From Candidatus Cloacimonadota bacterium (lineage in GTDB: Bacteria > Cloacimonadota > Cloacimonadia > Cloacimonadales > TCS61): a stretch of DNA of 9,330 bases. Shown here in pieces: positions 1 to 6,783 of the stretch. A program made the translations under genes and the position numbers. The stretch covers positions 1-9,330 of the forward strand of contig QMNP01000048.1 in the NCBI GenBank assembly GCA_003647825.1. Reading direction: 5' to 3'. Each line of letters starts with the position of its first letter. Positions within the stretch are counted from its first letter, which is position 1. The notes under the pieces were generated by a model that had not been told where the DNA came from, did no database searches, and worked only from the letters and a program-made list of their open reading frames with translations.

Positions 1-1035
1 AAGAAAGCAAACTTTGTAGCAGAAGATAAGGAATTTGTAATTTTGGTAGGTCCTTCCGGTTGCGGTAAAACGACTACTTTAAGGATGATTGCCGGACTGG
101 AGACGATATCTAGTGGTGAAATTGTTATTGGCGATAAAGTAGTAAATGATGTTCTTCCCAAAGACAGAGATATTGCCATGGTTTTTCAAAACTATGCACT
201 TTATCCTCACATGACTGTTTACGAAAACATGGCTTTTGCTCTGAAATTACGAAAATTTCCCAAAGCTGAAATTGATAAAATTGTCAAAGAATCAGCAGCA
301 CTTCTGGAAATAGAAAGTTTACTGGACCGCAAGCCAAAACAGCTTTCCGGAGGTCAGAGACAAAGAGTAGCTCTGGGCAGGGCAATTGTTCGTAAACCAA
401 AGGTGTTTCTGTTCGATGAACCTCTTTCCAATCTGGATGCCAAGCTGCGGGTACAGATGAGGGCTGAGATCATTAAATTGCACAAGAAACTTGACACAAC
501 TATTATTTACGTTACTCATGATCAGGTAGAAGCTATGACAATGGCAGATAAAATGGTGGTGATGAAAGACGGTCTGATCCATCAGATCGATTCTCCCTTG
601 AAAATATACAATGAACCGGTTAATCTTTTTGTGGCAGGTTTTGTCGGCAGTCCCGCGATCAATCAGATTCGAGGTACGATCATAGAAGAAAACAAGAAAC
701 TCAAATTTACTGAAGGAACCTTCGAAGTTGATATACCAGCTAATGATAAACTAATAAAATATATTGGAAAACAAGTGATGATGGGAATTCGTCCGGAAGA
801 TATCTATGATTCAGAGTTTGACCAGATGGCGGAATTTCCTCAGAAAGTAAAAGCATTATGTGAAGTTGTTGAACCAATGGGAAATGAGTTCATTGTTTTC
901 CTTAAAACAGCAAATTCAAAATTAACTGCCCGTTTCGATCCCAAGAAATTCCCCAAGATCGATGAACGGATCATGATCACTCTGGATATGAAAAAAGCTC
1001 ATTTCTTTGATCTGGAAAGCGAAGTTAGAATTTAG
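1..1035 (+). CDS. ABC importer ATP-binding protein, MalK/UgpC/MsmK family (5' partial)
   Basis: This is the cytoplasmic ATPase of a carbohydrate-type ABC importer; it would hydrolyse ATP to drive uptake through a permease pair not present here. The frame is open to base 1, so the true start lies upstream; the family usually has about 35 residues before Walker A, here only 16. Counting from base 1, the visible motifs are Walker A GPSGCGKT (residues 17-24), the Q-loop in MVFQNYALYP (Q63), signature LSGGQRQR (115-122), Walker B VFLFDEP (D139, E140) and the switch histidine in THDQVEAM (H173). The C-terminal third (about 225-344) is the TOBE/OB regulatory domain of the MalK branch, including GIRPED. 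All catalytic residues are intact. Substrate cannot be read from the ATPase alone: sugars, polyols or glycerol-3-phosphate are typical. The gene ends with TAG, and the next gene begins 206 bases later. Confidence 0.95.
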   Translation, partial: KKANFVAEDKEFVILVGPSGCGKTTTLRMIAGLETISSGEIVIGDKVVNDVLPKDRDIAMVFQNYALYPHMTVYENMAFALKLRKFPKAEIDKIVKESAALLEIESLLDRKPKQLSGGQRQRVALGRAIVRKPKVFLFDEPLSNLDAKLRVQMRAEIIKLHKKLDTTIIYVTHDQVEAMTMADKMVVMKDGLIHQIDSPLKIYNEPVNLFVAGFVGSPAINQIRGTIIEENKKLKFTEGTFEVDIPANDKLIKYIGKQVMMGIRPEDIYDSEFDQMAEFPQKVKALCEVVEPMGNEFIVFLKTANSKLTARFDPKKFPKIDERIMITLDMKKAHFFDLESEVRI

Positions 1036-1090
1036 TTTTTAATATCGAATTGAAGTTTAATTGAAGCAGTAAAGATCGTGAAAACAGGCG

Positions 1091-1112
1091 AACAGGAAAA
1101 TGCTTTCCTGTT
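1091..1112 (+). other. perfect 9-bp stem-loop downstream of the ABC gene
   Basis: AACAGGAAA (1091-1099) pairs exactly with TTTCCTGTT (1104-1112) around the loop ATGC. It begins 56 bases after the ABC stop codon. No T-run follows, so it is not a classical intrinsic terminator; it could be an mRNA 3'-end hairpin or part of a folded leader. The right arm overlaps GTTGC (1110-1114), which can instead pair with GCAAC (1136-1140), so two folds compete. Confidence 0.4.
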
Positions 1113-1143
1113 GCAATTATTGAAATAATATTATCGCAACCCA

Positions 1144-1160
1144 TGCTGCCGGGAGCAGCA
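1144..1160 (+). other. 6-bp stem-loop in the gap before the barrel gene
   Basis: TGCTGC (1144-1149) pairs with GCAGCA (1155-1160) around a five-base loop CGGGA. It is the most G+C-rich element of an otherwise A+T-rich gap. It matches no riboswitch class I can recognise, and its role is unknown. Confidence 0.3.
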
Positions 1161-1187
1161 AAACTACGTTAAATATTTTATACACCT

Positions 1188-1213
1188 TATTCTTATTAGA
1201 ATAGAATTTTTTT
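1188..1213 (+). terminator. weak A+T-only hairpin with T-run
   Basis: TATTCT (1188-1193) and AGAATA (1198-1203) form a 6-bp stem with loop TATT, followed by GAA and seven T (1207-1213). The shape is that of an intrinsic terminator, and it would end ABC-gene transcripts before the next gene. The stem is mostly A-T pairs and weak, and such patterns arise easily in A+T-rich DNA, so this is a tentative call. Confidence 0.25.
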
Positions 1214-1216
1214 ACG

Positions 1217-1228
1217 ACAGATATCTGT
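1217..1228. promoter_or_regulatory. 12-bp perfect palindrome just upstream of the barrel gene's RBS
   Basis: ACAGATATCTGT is self-complementary over its full length and lies 4 bases before the GGAGG ribosome site of the gene starting at 1242. The position would suit an operator for a dimeric repressor or a leader hairpin. There is no second copy in the window and no known regulator match. Confidence 0.2.
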
Positions 1229-1241
1229 TTTTGGAGGAATT

Positions 1242-2027
1242 ATGAAAATACTATTTCTCCTTGTATTACTATTATTAATTTCATGCTTAATTGCAATTGA
1301 TTTGAATCTGCCGCAATCAGCAGTTCACAATGCAGCGAATAACCTGAATCTTATCTATCCAACTGCTTCTTCAATGAGCATGAATCCAGCTATTTGCCTT
1401 CCGGGATTGGAAACTTCATCTACATATTTATTCAATATGGAAGAACTTTCTAAATACGACCTTCATCTTGTAATTCCCCTGGGAAATTGTTGTTTTCATT
1501 TGGGAGATTCATATCTGGATCATGAATTTTACAGCGAGAATCAGGCAGTTTTGGGGATCAACTATTCATCCCATAATTTAACGGCAGGATTCAATGTTCG
1601 TATGTTAAGCAGCCAGGTGAAAGGTTATAAAGATACTGGTTCAACAATTTTCGATGGCGGTCTGAAATGGAGTAATAGTAATGTTTCTTCTGCACTGGCA
1701 GTGCGTAACATAACTCAAAGTGAATATGAAGGTAGTATCTTGCCGATCGTTTATTTGTGGGAAAGCTGTTATCAGATTACCAAATGCAGTAGAATTTCTT
1801 TTGGCTTGGAAAAGGAAAACGATTTTGATTTCAGTTTCAAATTTGCCGGTCGTTATGATATATTGCGCCAACTTTCCCTAATTTCGAGTTATCAGTTTGA
1901 GCCCAACAGGATTGGAATTGGGGCTGTTTTCAATTTGTATAAATTTAATCTTGTATATAGTGTACGTACTCATCAATACTTGGATTTAACGCATTACATA
2001 TCTTTGAGTTATGAGATTACTCACTAG
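1242..2027 (+). CDS. putative outer-membrane beta-barrel protein, PorV/PorQ-like
   Basis: This 261-residue exported protein was not recognised as a named family member. It starts with a strong hydrophobic signal (residues 3-19). LISC at 12-15 resembles a lipobox, so it may be a lipoprotein cleaved before C15; cleavage after A18 by the ordinary signal peptidase is the alternative. The mature start has a run ending in SMSMNPA (44-50). An early NPA motif after a signal peptide is a hallmark of PorV/PorQ/FadL-like barrels, where it precedes the first strands. The rest alternates short polar and hydrophobic stretches rich in Tyr, Asn and Ser, as expected of beta strands. The length is short for the family (PorQ-like proteins are roughly 300 or more). 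The ATG is fixed by GGAGG at 1233-1237 with a 4-base spacer. Its last 17 bases overlap the next gene, implying co-transcription and coupled translation. The assignment rests on pattern, not on a strong motif. Confidence 0.55.
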   Translation: MKILFLLVLLLLISCLIAIDLNLPQSAVHNAANNLNLIYPTASSMSMNPAICLPGLETSSTYLFNMEELSKYDLHLVIPLGNCCFHLGDSYLDHEFYSENQAVLGINYSSHNLTAGFNVRMLSSQVKGYKDTGSTIFDGGLKWSNSNVSSALAVRNITQSEYEGSILPIVYLWESCYQITKCSRISFGLEKENDFDFSFKFAGRYDILRQLSLISSYQFEPNRIGIGAVFNLYKFNLVYSVRTHQYLDLTHYISLSYEITH

Positions 2028-3828
2028 TATTATTGTATTATTGCTTCTAACAGCTAACCTGTATGGGAACGATGCCGAAGAAAAGTTGTTCTCCGTAGAG
2101 GAAGAAACTTATCATGCAAATGAACTCAGTGAGATACTATCTCAAATTAAAGAGAATCCAATAAATATAAATACTTCTACCAAAACCGAGTTGCAGAAAT
2201 TACCCTGGCTCTCGGAAAATGATATAATTTTGATAATACAATCCAGAAAAAATCAAGTACTAAGTAGCTGGGAAGATCTGGATAAATTAGGTATAAATGC
2301 AATCACAGTAAATGAGCTGCACGATTTTATTGTCTTTCGCAAAAGACCCGAATTGCATTTGAAGCAGCAAACCAGAGTTGAATTTAGTGAAGCAAAATCA
2401 AAGCTTAGATCCAGCCTGAAATACTATCAGAAGACATTAACTGAATATGGAAATTTCAAGGCCGGTGTTCTAACCCAGAAAGATGAAGGTGAAAGTGATC
2501 CAATCGATTTTTATTCTTACTATTTGCAATATAGATCTAACGGGATTTTACAAAATGGCATTCTAGGGAAATACCGGCTAGCTCTGGGGCAGGGCATCTT
2601 GTTTGCTCCTAAACTTGGCATGAGTAAAAGTGCAGAAGCTACTTCTGTTCCTGTGAAGAAATACTCATCACTAAAGCCTTATACCAGTTCTTATGAAATT
2701 TGGGAATTGGAAGGTTGCTCCTTTGAATTAACTACACGAAATTGGAGTATCATTCCCTTCCTATCCAGAACAAAGTTGAATGCAAATCTCGATAGCCTTG
2801 AACAAATTACATCTTTCAACGAAAGCGGCTTGAATCTGGATGAAGCTAAAAAGAATAATGTGCAGGAAACTCTCTTTGGAAGTGCTGTAGAATACAATAA
2901 TGGCAATAATCAACTAGGATGTTCCTATAGTTCTCTCGCCTTTGACCACGAATTTTCAAATGATAAAAGAAATCAGAAATATCAGGCAGTAAACCTCTAT
3001 TGTAATCTTTTCAATAACAGTTATCCCCTGTTTTCAGAAATAGCTCTGGCAGATGAAAAAGTAGCGGGTTTGGCTGGAGTAAAGTTTGGAGACACCAGAT
3101 TTCGTCAAATGCTGCTGGTAAGGAATTATGCTAAAGATTTTCCCAGCTGGCACGGAAATCCATTTAGTGCCCAGAGTAACTTTGACAATGAAACTGGTTT
3201 ATACTATGGAGTAACAATTTTACCGAGAAAAGATACTAAGATCAATTGTTATTTTGATCTTTGGAGTTTTCCTGAGACACGTTATTTTGAAAAAATGCCC
3301 ACGGTGGGAAGTGATCAATTCCTACAGTTGGAAACCAGAATTAGTGAAAACACTTTCAGGTTTACAATTCAGAATAAACAAAAAGAGAAATATATTACGT
3401 TAGATGAAGCCGAGATCAGAGATTTTGAACGATTGTTATTACGACTGGACTGGTGGCAGAAGCTGGGTGTTATAACCATGAAATCCAGAGCAGAATGGAT
3501 AAGTGAATATCTGCCCGAAGATAAGGTACATGGTAAAGGTGTATTGTTTTATGAACAGGCAAAATTAAGATCAGAAAAGTTGCAGATCATTGCTCAAATT
3601 ACTGTGTATCGTTCTGTTCTTAAACCCTTTAAAGTTAAGCATTATATGTACGAAAATAATGTAAACGGAATTATGCAGAATAGCGTTTTCTCCGGTGATG
3701 GAGTGGCTTCGTATTTATTACTGAGATATGATCTTTTTAATAATGTTCATTTACAAGCAAAAATTTCTGATAGTTGGCAGAAAAGCAATAAAATGCGGCT
3801 ATTTTTTCAGTTGATCAGCAGTTGGTAA
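2011..3828 (+). CDS. exported helix-hairpin-helix (ComEA-like) protein with large barrel-like C-terminal region
   Basis: A 605-residue protein with a signal peptide (residues 1-19, LLLLTANLYG) and a ComEA-like helix-hairpin-helix domain at about 49-107. The domain shows ININTSTKTELQKLP, then a helix with IIQSRK, then SWEDLDKLGI, closely following the ComEA pattern of N-T-A..L..LPGIG...I...R...G.F...DL..V.GI. The first hairpin reads PWLSEND instead of the usual PGIG-type turn. The remaining roughly 490 residues are rich in Tyr, Phe, Asn and alternating hydrophobics, as in outer-membrane barrels. HhH domains bind DNA non-specifically; large HhH-plus-barrel proteins occur in Bacteroidota-like genomes but have no settled function. 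The start is well fixed: an in-frame TGA lies at 2005-2007 and ATG at 2011 opens the signal peptide. The ribosome site is weak, so translation probably depends on the upstream gene, overlapped by 17 bases. A role in DNA binding at the surface is inference. Confidence 0.7.
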   Translation: MRLLTSIIVLLLLTANLYGNDAEEKLFSVEEETYHANELSEILSQIKENPININTSTKTELQKLPWLSENDIILIIQSRKNQVLSSWEDLDKLGINAITVNELHDFIVFRKRPELHLKQQTRVEFSEAKSKLRSSLKYYQKTLTEYGNFKAGVLTQKDEGESDPIDFYSYYLQYRSNGILQNGILGKYRLALGQGILFAPKLGMSKSAEATSVPVKKYSSLKPYTSSYEIWELEGCSFELTTRNWSIIPFLSRTKLNANLDSLEQITSFNESGLNLDEAKKNNVQETLFGSAVEYNNGNNQLGCSYSSLAFDHEFSNDKRNQKYQAVNLYCNLFNNSYPLFSEIALADEKVAGLAGVKFGDTRFRQMLLVRNYAKDFPSWHGNPFSAQSNFDNETGLYYGVTILPRKDTKINCYFDLWSFPETRYFEKMPTVGSDQFLQLETRISENTFRFTIQNKQKEKYITLDEAEIRDFERLLLRLDWWQKLGVITMKSRAEWISEYLPEDKVHGKGVLFYEQAKLRSEKLQIIAQITVYRSVLKPFKVKHYMYENNVNGIMQNSVFSGDGVASYLLLRYDLFNNVHLQAKISDSWQKSNKMRLFFQLISSW

Positions 3829-3833
3829 TAAGA

Positions 3834-4697
3834 TTATCTTTTGCGGTGTCTCTGGAAGGTGATCTTGATCTCGGTTCCTTTAGTACGGTTGATCTCTACA
3901 ACACTAAATAGCTGATCAATTAGAATATTTACCATTTGCAAACCAAATGTGCGGGATTGTCGAAAATCGATTTTCGGGGGTAAACCACGGCCATCATCAG
4001 CAATTGTAAGAATGTAATTATCTTTCGCATCGGTATCTAATGATATAAAAATATTCCCTTTTCTTTTGGGGGGAAATGCATGCCGCAAAGAATTTGAGAT
4101 TAGTTCGTTTATAATAAGTCCACAGGGAACTGCATAATCAAAATTTAATAATGAAAATTTAATATCGATATTTCGTTGAATGATTTCAGGATCAATATCA
4201 TATTTAAGATAGAGTTTGGAAACAATAGTTTCCACATAATCTTTAAAGTCCAGGTGAGAAAGATCTGCTTCACAATATAATCTTTCATGTAAAAGCACTA
4301 AGGATTCCATGTTACCTGTTGATTTCAAATTTTCGATCGAAAGTTTATCCAGATTGTATTCATTTTGAACCTGTATCATACTGGAGATCACCTGCATATT
4401 TTCTTTTATACGCTGGTACATCTTGCTCATGAGATAGTGTTTTTCTTTGAACTGATAATGCAATTCATCCTCGATCTGACGACGCGCTGCTTCCTGACGG
4501 CTTATTTCTACAGCTCCAATTATCAATACTGTGATCCAGCTGATTTGAATGCACCAGAAAATGATTTCGTGATCTATAATATAAAAAACTACAAAAAGTA
4601 ATATAATTGATATAGATCCCAGTAATGTAAGTAATACCGAGATAATAAACCAGGGCATCTCTCTGCGGAATTTTGACATACTTCTATTTCTTGCCAT
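3834..4697 (-). CDS. membrane-anchored HisKA_2/HATPase sensor kinase lacking the phospho-acceptor histidine
   Basis: A 287-residue sensor kinase-like protein. Two membrane segments (about 16-41 and 46-63) are joined by a very short loop, so there is no periplasmic sensor. A helical linker (64-85) leads to the dimerisation/phospho-acceptor region at 85-110 and a HATPase_c domain at about 185-283. The ATP site looks intact: N-box NELISNSLRHAF (197-208), G1 box DDGRGLP (234-240), G2 box TFGLQMV (250-256) and GTEIKI (274-279). In HisKA_2 kinases the acceptor region normally reads EIHHRVKNNLQ; here it is KMYQRIKENMQ, so both histidines are replaced (Y94, Q95). The codons tac and cag confirm this. 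It may be a pseudokinase, a partner of another kinase, or an ATPase with another output. The gene is last in the operon, 8 bases after the PilT-like gene, with AGGA overlapping that gene's stop. No response regulator is in the window. Confidence 0.85.
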   Translation of the reverse strand: MARNRSMSKFRREMPWFIISVLLTLLGSISIILLFVVFYIIDHEIIFWCIQISWITVLIIGAVEISRQEAARRQIEDELHYQFKEKHYLMSKMYQRIKENMQVISSMIQVQNEYNLDKLSIENLKSTGNMESLVLLHERLYCEADLSHLDFKDYVETIVSKLYLKYDIDPEIIQRNIDIKFSLLNFDYAVPCGLIINELISNSLRHAFPPKRKGNIFISLDTDAKDNYILTIADDGRGLPPKIDFRQSRTFGLQMVNILIDQLFSVVEINRTKGTEIKITFQRHRKR

Positions 4698-4705
4698 GAT
4701 TTATC

Positions 4706-5926
4706 CTAGGCATGTGCGTATTTTATAAGATTTGCCATAACCTTTGTATTATTGCTGTAATTCATAGCAGTTTCTGCTGTGATCCTACCCAACTTATAAA
4801 GACGATAAAGATCCTGCTGCATAGTAAACATACCTTTGGTTTTACCTTCGGTAAGCATCTGGAAGATCTCAGCAATATTGTTGTTTCGTATTGCTGCTTG
4901 AACGGAAGAGTCAACTGAAAGGATCTCTTTTGCTAAAGATAGATTTCCCTGTTTATTAGGAACCAGTTTTTGAGAAATTACAACTCGCAATACATCAGCT
5001 AAACGGAAACGAACCCTTTCCTGCTCGTCAGGTGGAAATTCAGCGATAATGCGATGTATGCTTTCTATAGTTGAACTTGTATGTAATGTAGAAAAAACCT
5101 TATGTCCACTATCTGTAACTTCTAGAACTGTTCCAATTGTCTTGCGATCTCTCATTTCTCCAACAACTATTATATCTGGATCCTGTCGTAATGCCTCAAT
5201 TGCTCCATGGGCAAAGGAAAGGCAATCTTCCCCAAGTTCTCGATGACATACAATGCTTTTATCTGAACGATGGATAAATTCAATCGGATTTCCAATAATT
5301 ACAATATGAGAATGATTATTATGATTATTCATGTCGATTATTGTATCAAGTGTAGAACTTTTACCCGATCCGGTAATGCCAGTGATCAACACAAGACCAG
5401 ATTTTTCAAAATTTAGATCAAGTCGTTTTACAATCTGTTTAGGTATTTCCAAGCTATTCAATGTGAAGAGTTCCTGGTTGATAAGTCGAAAGTTAACAGC
5501 AAGACAACCTCTTTCAAAATAGACGTTCCCTCTAAATCGATAAGGAGATTCTGTTTCATTCATACGTAAAGAAAGTGCAAAATCAAGGTTTCTGTCATCA
5601 TAGAGGAGACTCTTCTGCTCTTCGGTAAGAAGACATAGAGCCATGGCATTTATTTCATCAACAGTATAAGAAGGCATACCTAGATCAGGAGCTTTATGTC
5701 CATAAACTCTGTACCAAATACGCTGGTTGGCTCTATAGCCGCCCATATCCATATCGGAGGCTCTACGCCCAGCCATGTGATGCAGCAGCTTTTTTACATG
5801 TTGAAAAGCTTCCTGCTTCCAAAGACCATTAGCCGAGATAGCTTTATCTATCTTTTTTATTCTGTCGATTCCCATGAGATGTTCAGCAATAAGAATTTTA
5901 ATTTCTCTTTGAAATGTTAGGCTCAT
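4706..5926 (-). CDS. PilT-like type IV pilus/secretion ATPase with altered Asp box
   Basis: A 406-residue cytoplasmic hexameric-type ATPase of the PilT/PilU branch, the motors that power pilus retraction. After a roughly 55-residue N-terminal extension not seen in canonical PilT (about 344 residues), RRASDMDMG (54-62) matches the PilT ASDLH start. Walker A is GITGSGKSS (183-191), Walker B DIIVVGEMRD (251-260, E257), and the His box runs from G274-H275 to LHT (281-283). The Asp box, EDPIEF in PilT, reads GNPIEF (212-217): Glu to Gly and Asp to Asn, confirmed by the codons gga aat. The C-terminal AIRNLIRE motif linked to retraction in PilT is AIRNNNIAE (345-353), only half kept. The start has GAGGAAG just upstream of ATG. 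It lies third in the operon, 18 bases after the exported-protein gene. No pilin, PilB, PilC or PilQ is present. It may be a specialised accessory motor like PilU, or an unrelated relative of GspE-type ATPases. Confidence 0.85.
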   Translation of the reverse strand: MSLTFQREIKILIAEHLMGIDRIKKIDKAISANGLWKQEAFQHVKKLLHHMAGRRASDMDMGGYRANQRIWYRVYGHKAPDLGMPSYTVDEINAMALCLLTEEQKSLLYDDRNLDFALSLRMNETESPYRFRGNVYFERGCLAVNFRLINQELFTLNSLEIPKQIVKRLDLNFEKSGLVLITGITGSGKSSTLDTIIDMNNHNNHSHIVIIGNPIEFIHRSDKSIVCHRELGEDCLSFAHGAIEALRQDPDIIVVGEMRDRKTIGTVLEVTDSGHKVFSTLHTSSTIESIHRIIAEFPPDEQERVRFRLADVLRVVISQKLVPNKQGNLSLAKEILSVDSSVQAAIRNNNIAEIFQMLTEGKTKGMFTMQQDLYRLYKLGRITAETAMNYSNNTKVMANLIKYAHA

Positions 5927-5944
5927 TTCTTCCTCACAAAACTA

Positions 5945-6763
5945 CTATTGATTCATTCTAGTGCCCTTACCCTGCTCACTGCCGGGAGAGCTGTTATATA
6001 CTTCAACAATATTATAAATAACCGTAATAAACTGTTTGTCAAATTGACCGTGGAAATAACTATGAATTCTGTTAACGTATTCGACCACATCTTTTTCATA
6101 ATCAGTTAATTGAGGGTTTTCCGGGTGCAGAAGATAAGCAAGTGTTTTTAATTTGAATGTGGGGATATCCATGAATACGATCACTGAGGTTGGATCTGTC
6201 ATTTGGTTTAGAAAAGTCTGTGTTCCTCGCTTTGGACTGGCATATAATTCCAGCGAAACCTGTTTATTCAAATCAAATAAGCTATCAATTTTTTCATAAA
6301 AACCAGTAAGTATCTCCAATTTCTTCATATAATCATCTTCGTTTGTATCTTTAAGGAGCTGGATCATCTCTTTGATCTTTTCTTTTTTAGGAAGAAAACC
6401 ACAACCTTTTATGGCGTTATTTACCTTAAAGGCAGTATCTTCTCTTTGGTAACCATAAGTTGCTATAATACCGTTATGAGGTCCATCTAATCCTGGCATT
6501 TCACCTTTAGAAATTCCTGCCAGCGATTCAATGCGAGCTTTAGCATCCCAACTTACAAAAGGTTCGGGTAGATCTTCCAGAACGAATTCCTGCCATTTTC
6601 CATCAACATTTGCTTTTATGATATTTTCATGAATTCTACTGGCATCAATTGATTTTTGGATAAAATAACCATCCTGCCATAACTCTTCACCCCAATTTCC
6701 TTCTGCTGATAAAGCTGTTTGTCCGATCAATATTATTAATAAAATAATGATATGTCTTTTCAT
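5945..6763 (-). CDS. exported protein of unknown function
   Basis: I do not recognise this 272-residue protein. It begins with a clear Sec signal peptide (residues 1-20, basic MKR, hydrophobic core IIILLIILIG, cleavage expected after ALSA), so the mature part, about 252 residues starting EGNWGEELW, should be periplasmic or surface-exposed. There are no further membrane segments. The mature region has one cysteine (C121, in KGCGF), a charged helical stretch at about 125-170, and a C-terminal helix-like region with EYVNRIHSYFHGQF. A possible partner-binding role fits the PilT-like gene 18 bases downstream, but nothing in the sequence proves it. The ATG is preceded by AAGGGAG with an A-rich spacer. 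The gap to the upstream HD gene is 20 bases, so it is almost certainly in the same operon. Confidence 0.75.
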   Translation of the reverse strand: MKRHIIILLIILIGQTALSAEGNWGEELWQDGYFIQKSIDASRIHENIIKANVDGKWQEFVLEDLPEPFVSWDAKARIESLAGISKGEMPGLDGPHNGIIATYGYQREDTAFKVNNAIKGCGFLPKKEKIKEMIQLLKDTNEDDYMKKLEILTGFYEKIDSLFDLNKQVSLELYASPKRGTQTFLNQMTDPTSVIVFMDIPTFKLKTLAYLLHPENPQLTDYEKDVVEYVNRIHSYFHGQFDKQFITVIYNIVEVYNSSPGSEQGKGTRMNQ

Positions 6764-6783
6764 TTTTTTTCTCCCTTAAAAAT

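Noticed and set aside
1048..1066. Direct repeat AATTGAAG twice with a 3-base spacer
   Set aside because: Only two 8-base copies in A+T-rich DNA with no promoter context; likely chance.
1036..1241. Known riboswitch, such as c-di-GMP-I, in the 206-base gap
   Set aside because: Fragments like GCAA and CCGGG recall the class, but the conserved core order and receptor sequences are absent; likewise no TPP, cobalamin, FMN or guanidine consensus fits.
1984..2010. Possible selenocysteine read-through at the in-frame TGA (2005-2007) extending the HhH protein upstream
   Set aside because: SelB is encoded nearby, but the ATG at 2011 opens a textbook signal peptide, and the upstream frame overlaps the coding end of the barrel gene with no start or homology.
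4712..5920. Several plus-strand open frames of 63-74 codons
   Set aside because: They are antisense shadows of the PilT-like gene, whose motifs fix the true frame on the minus strand.
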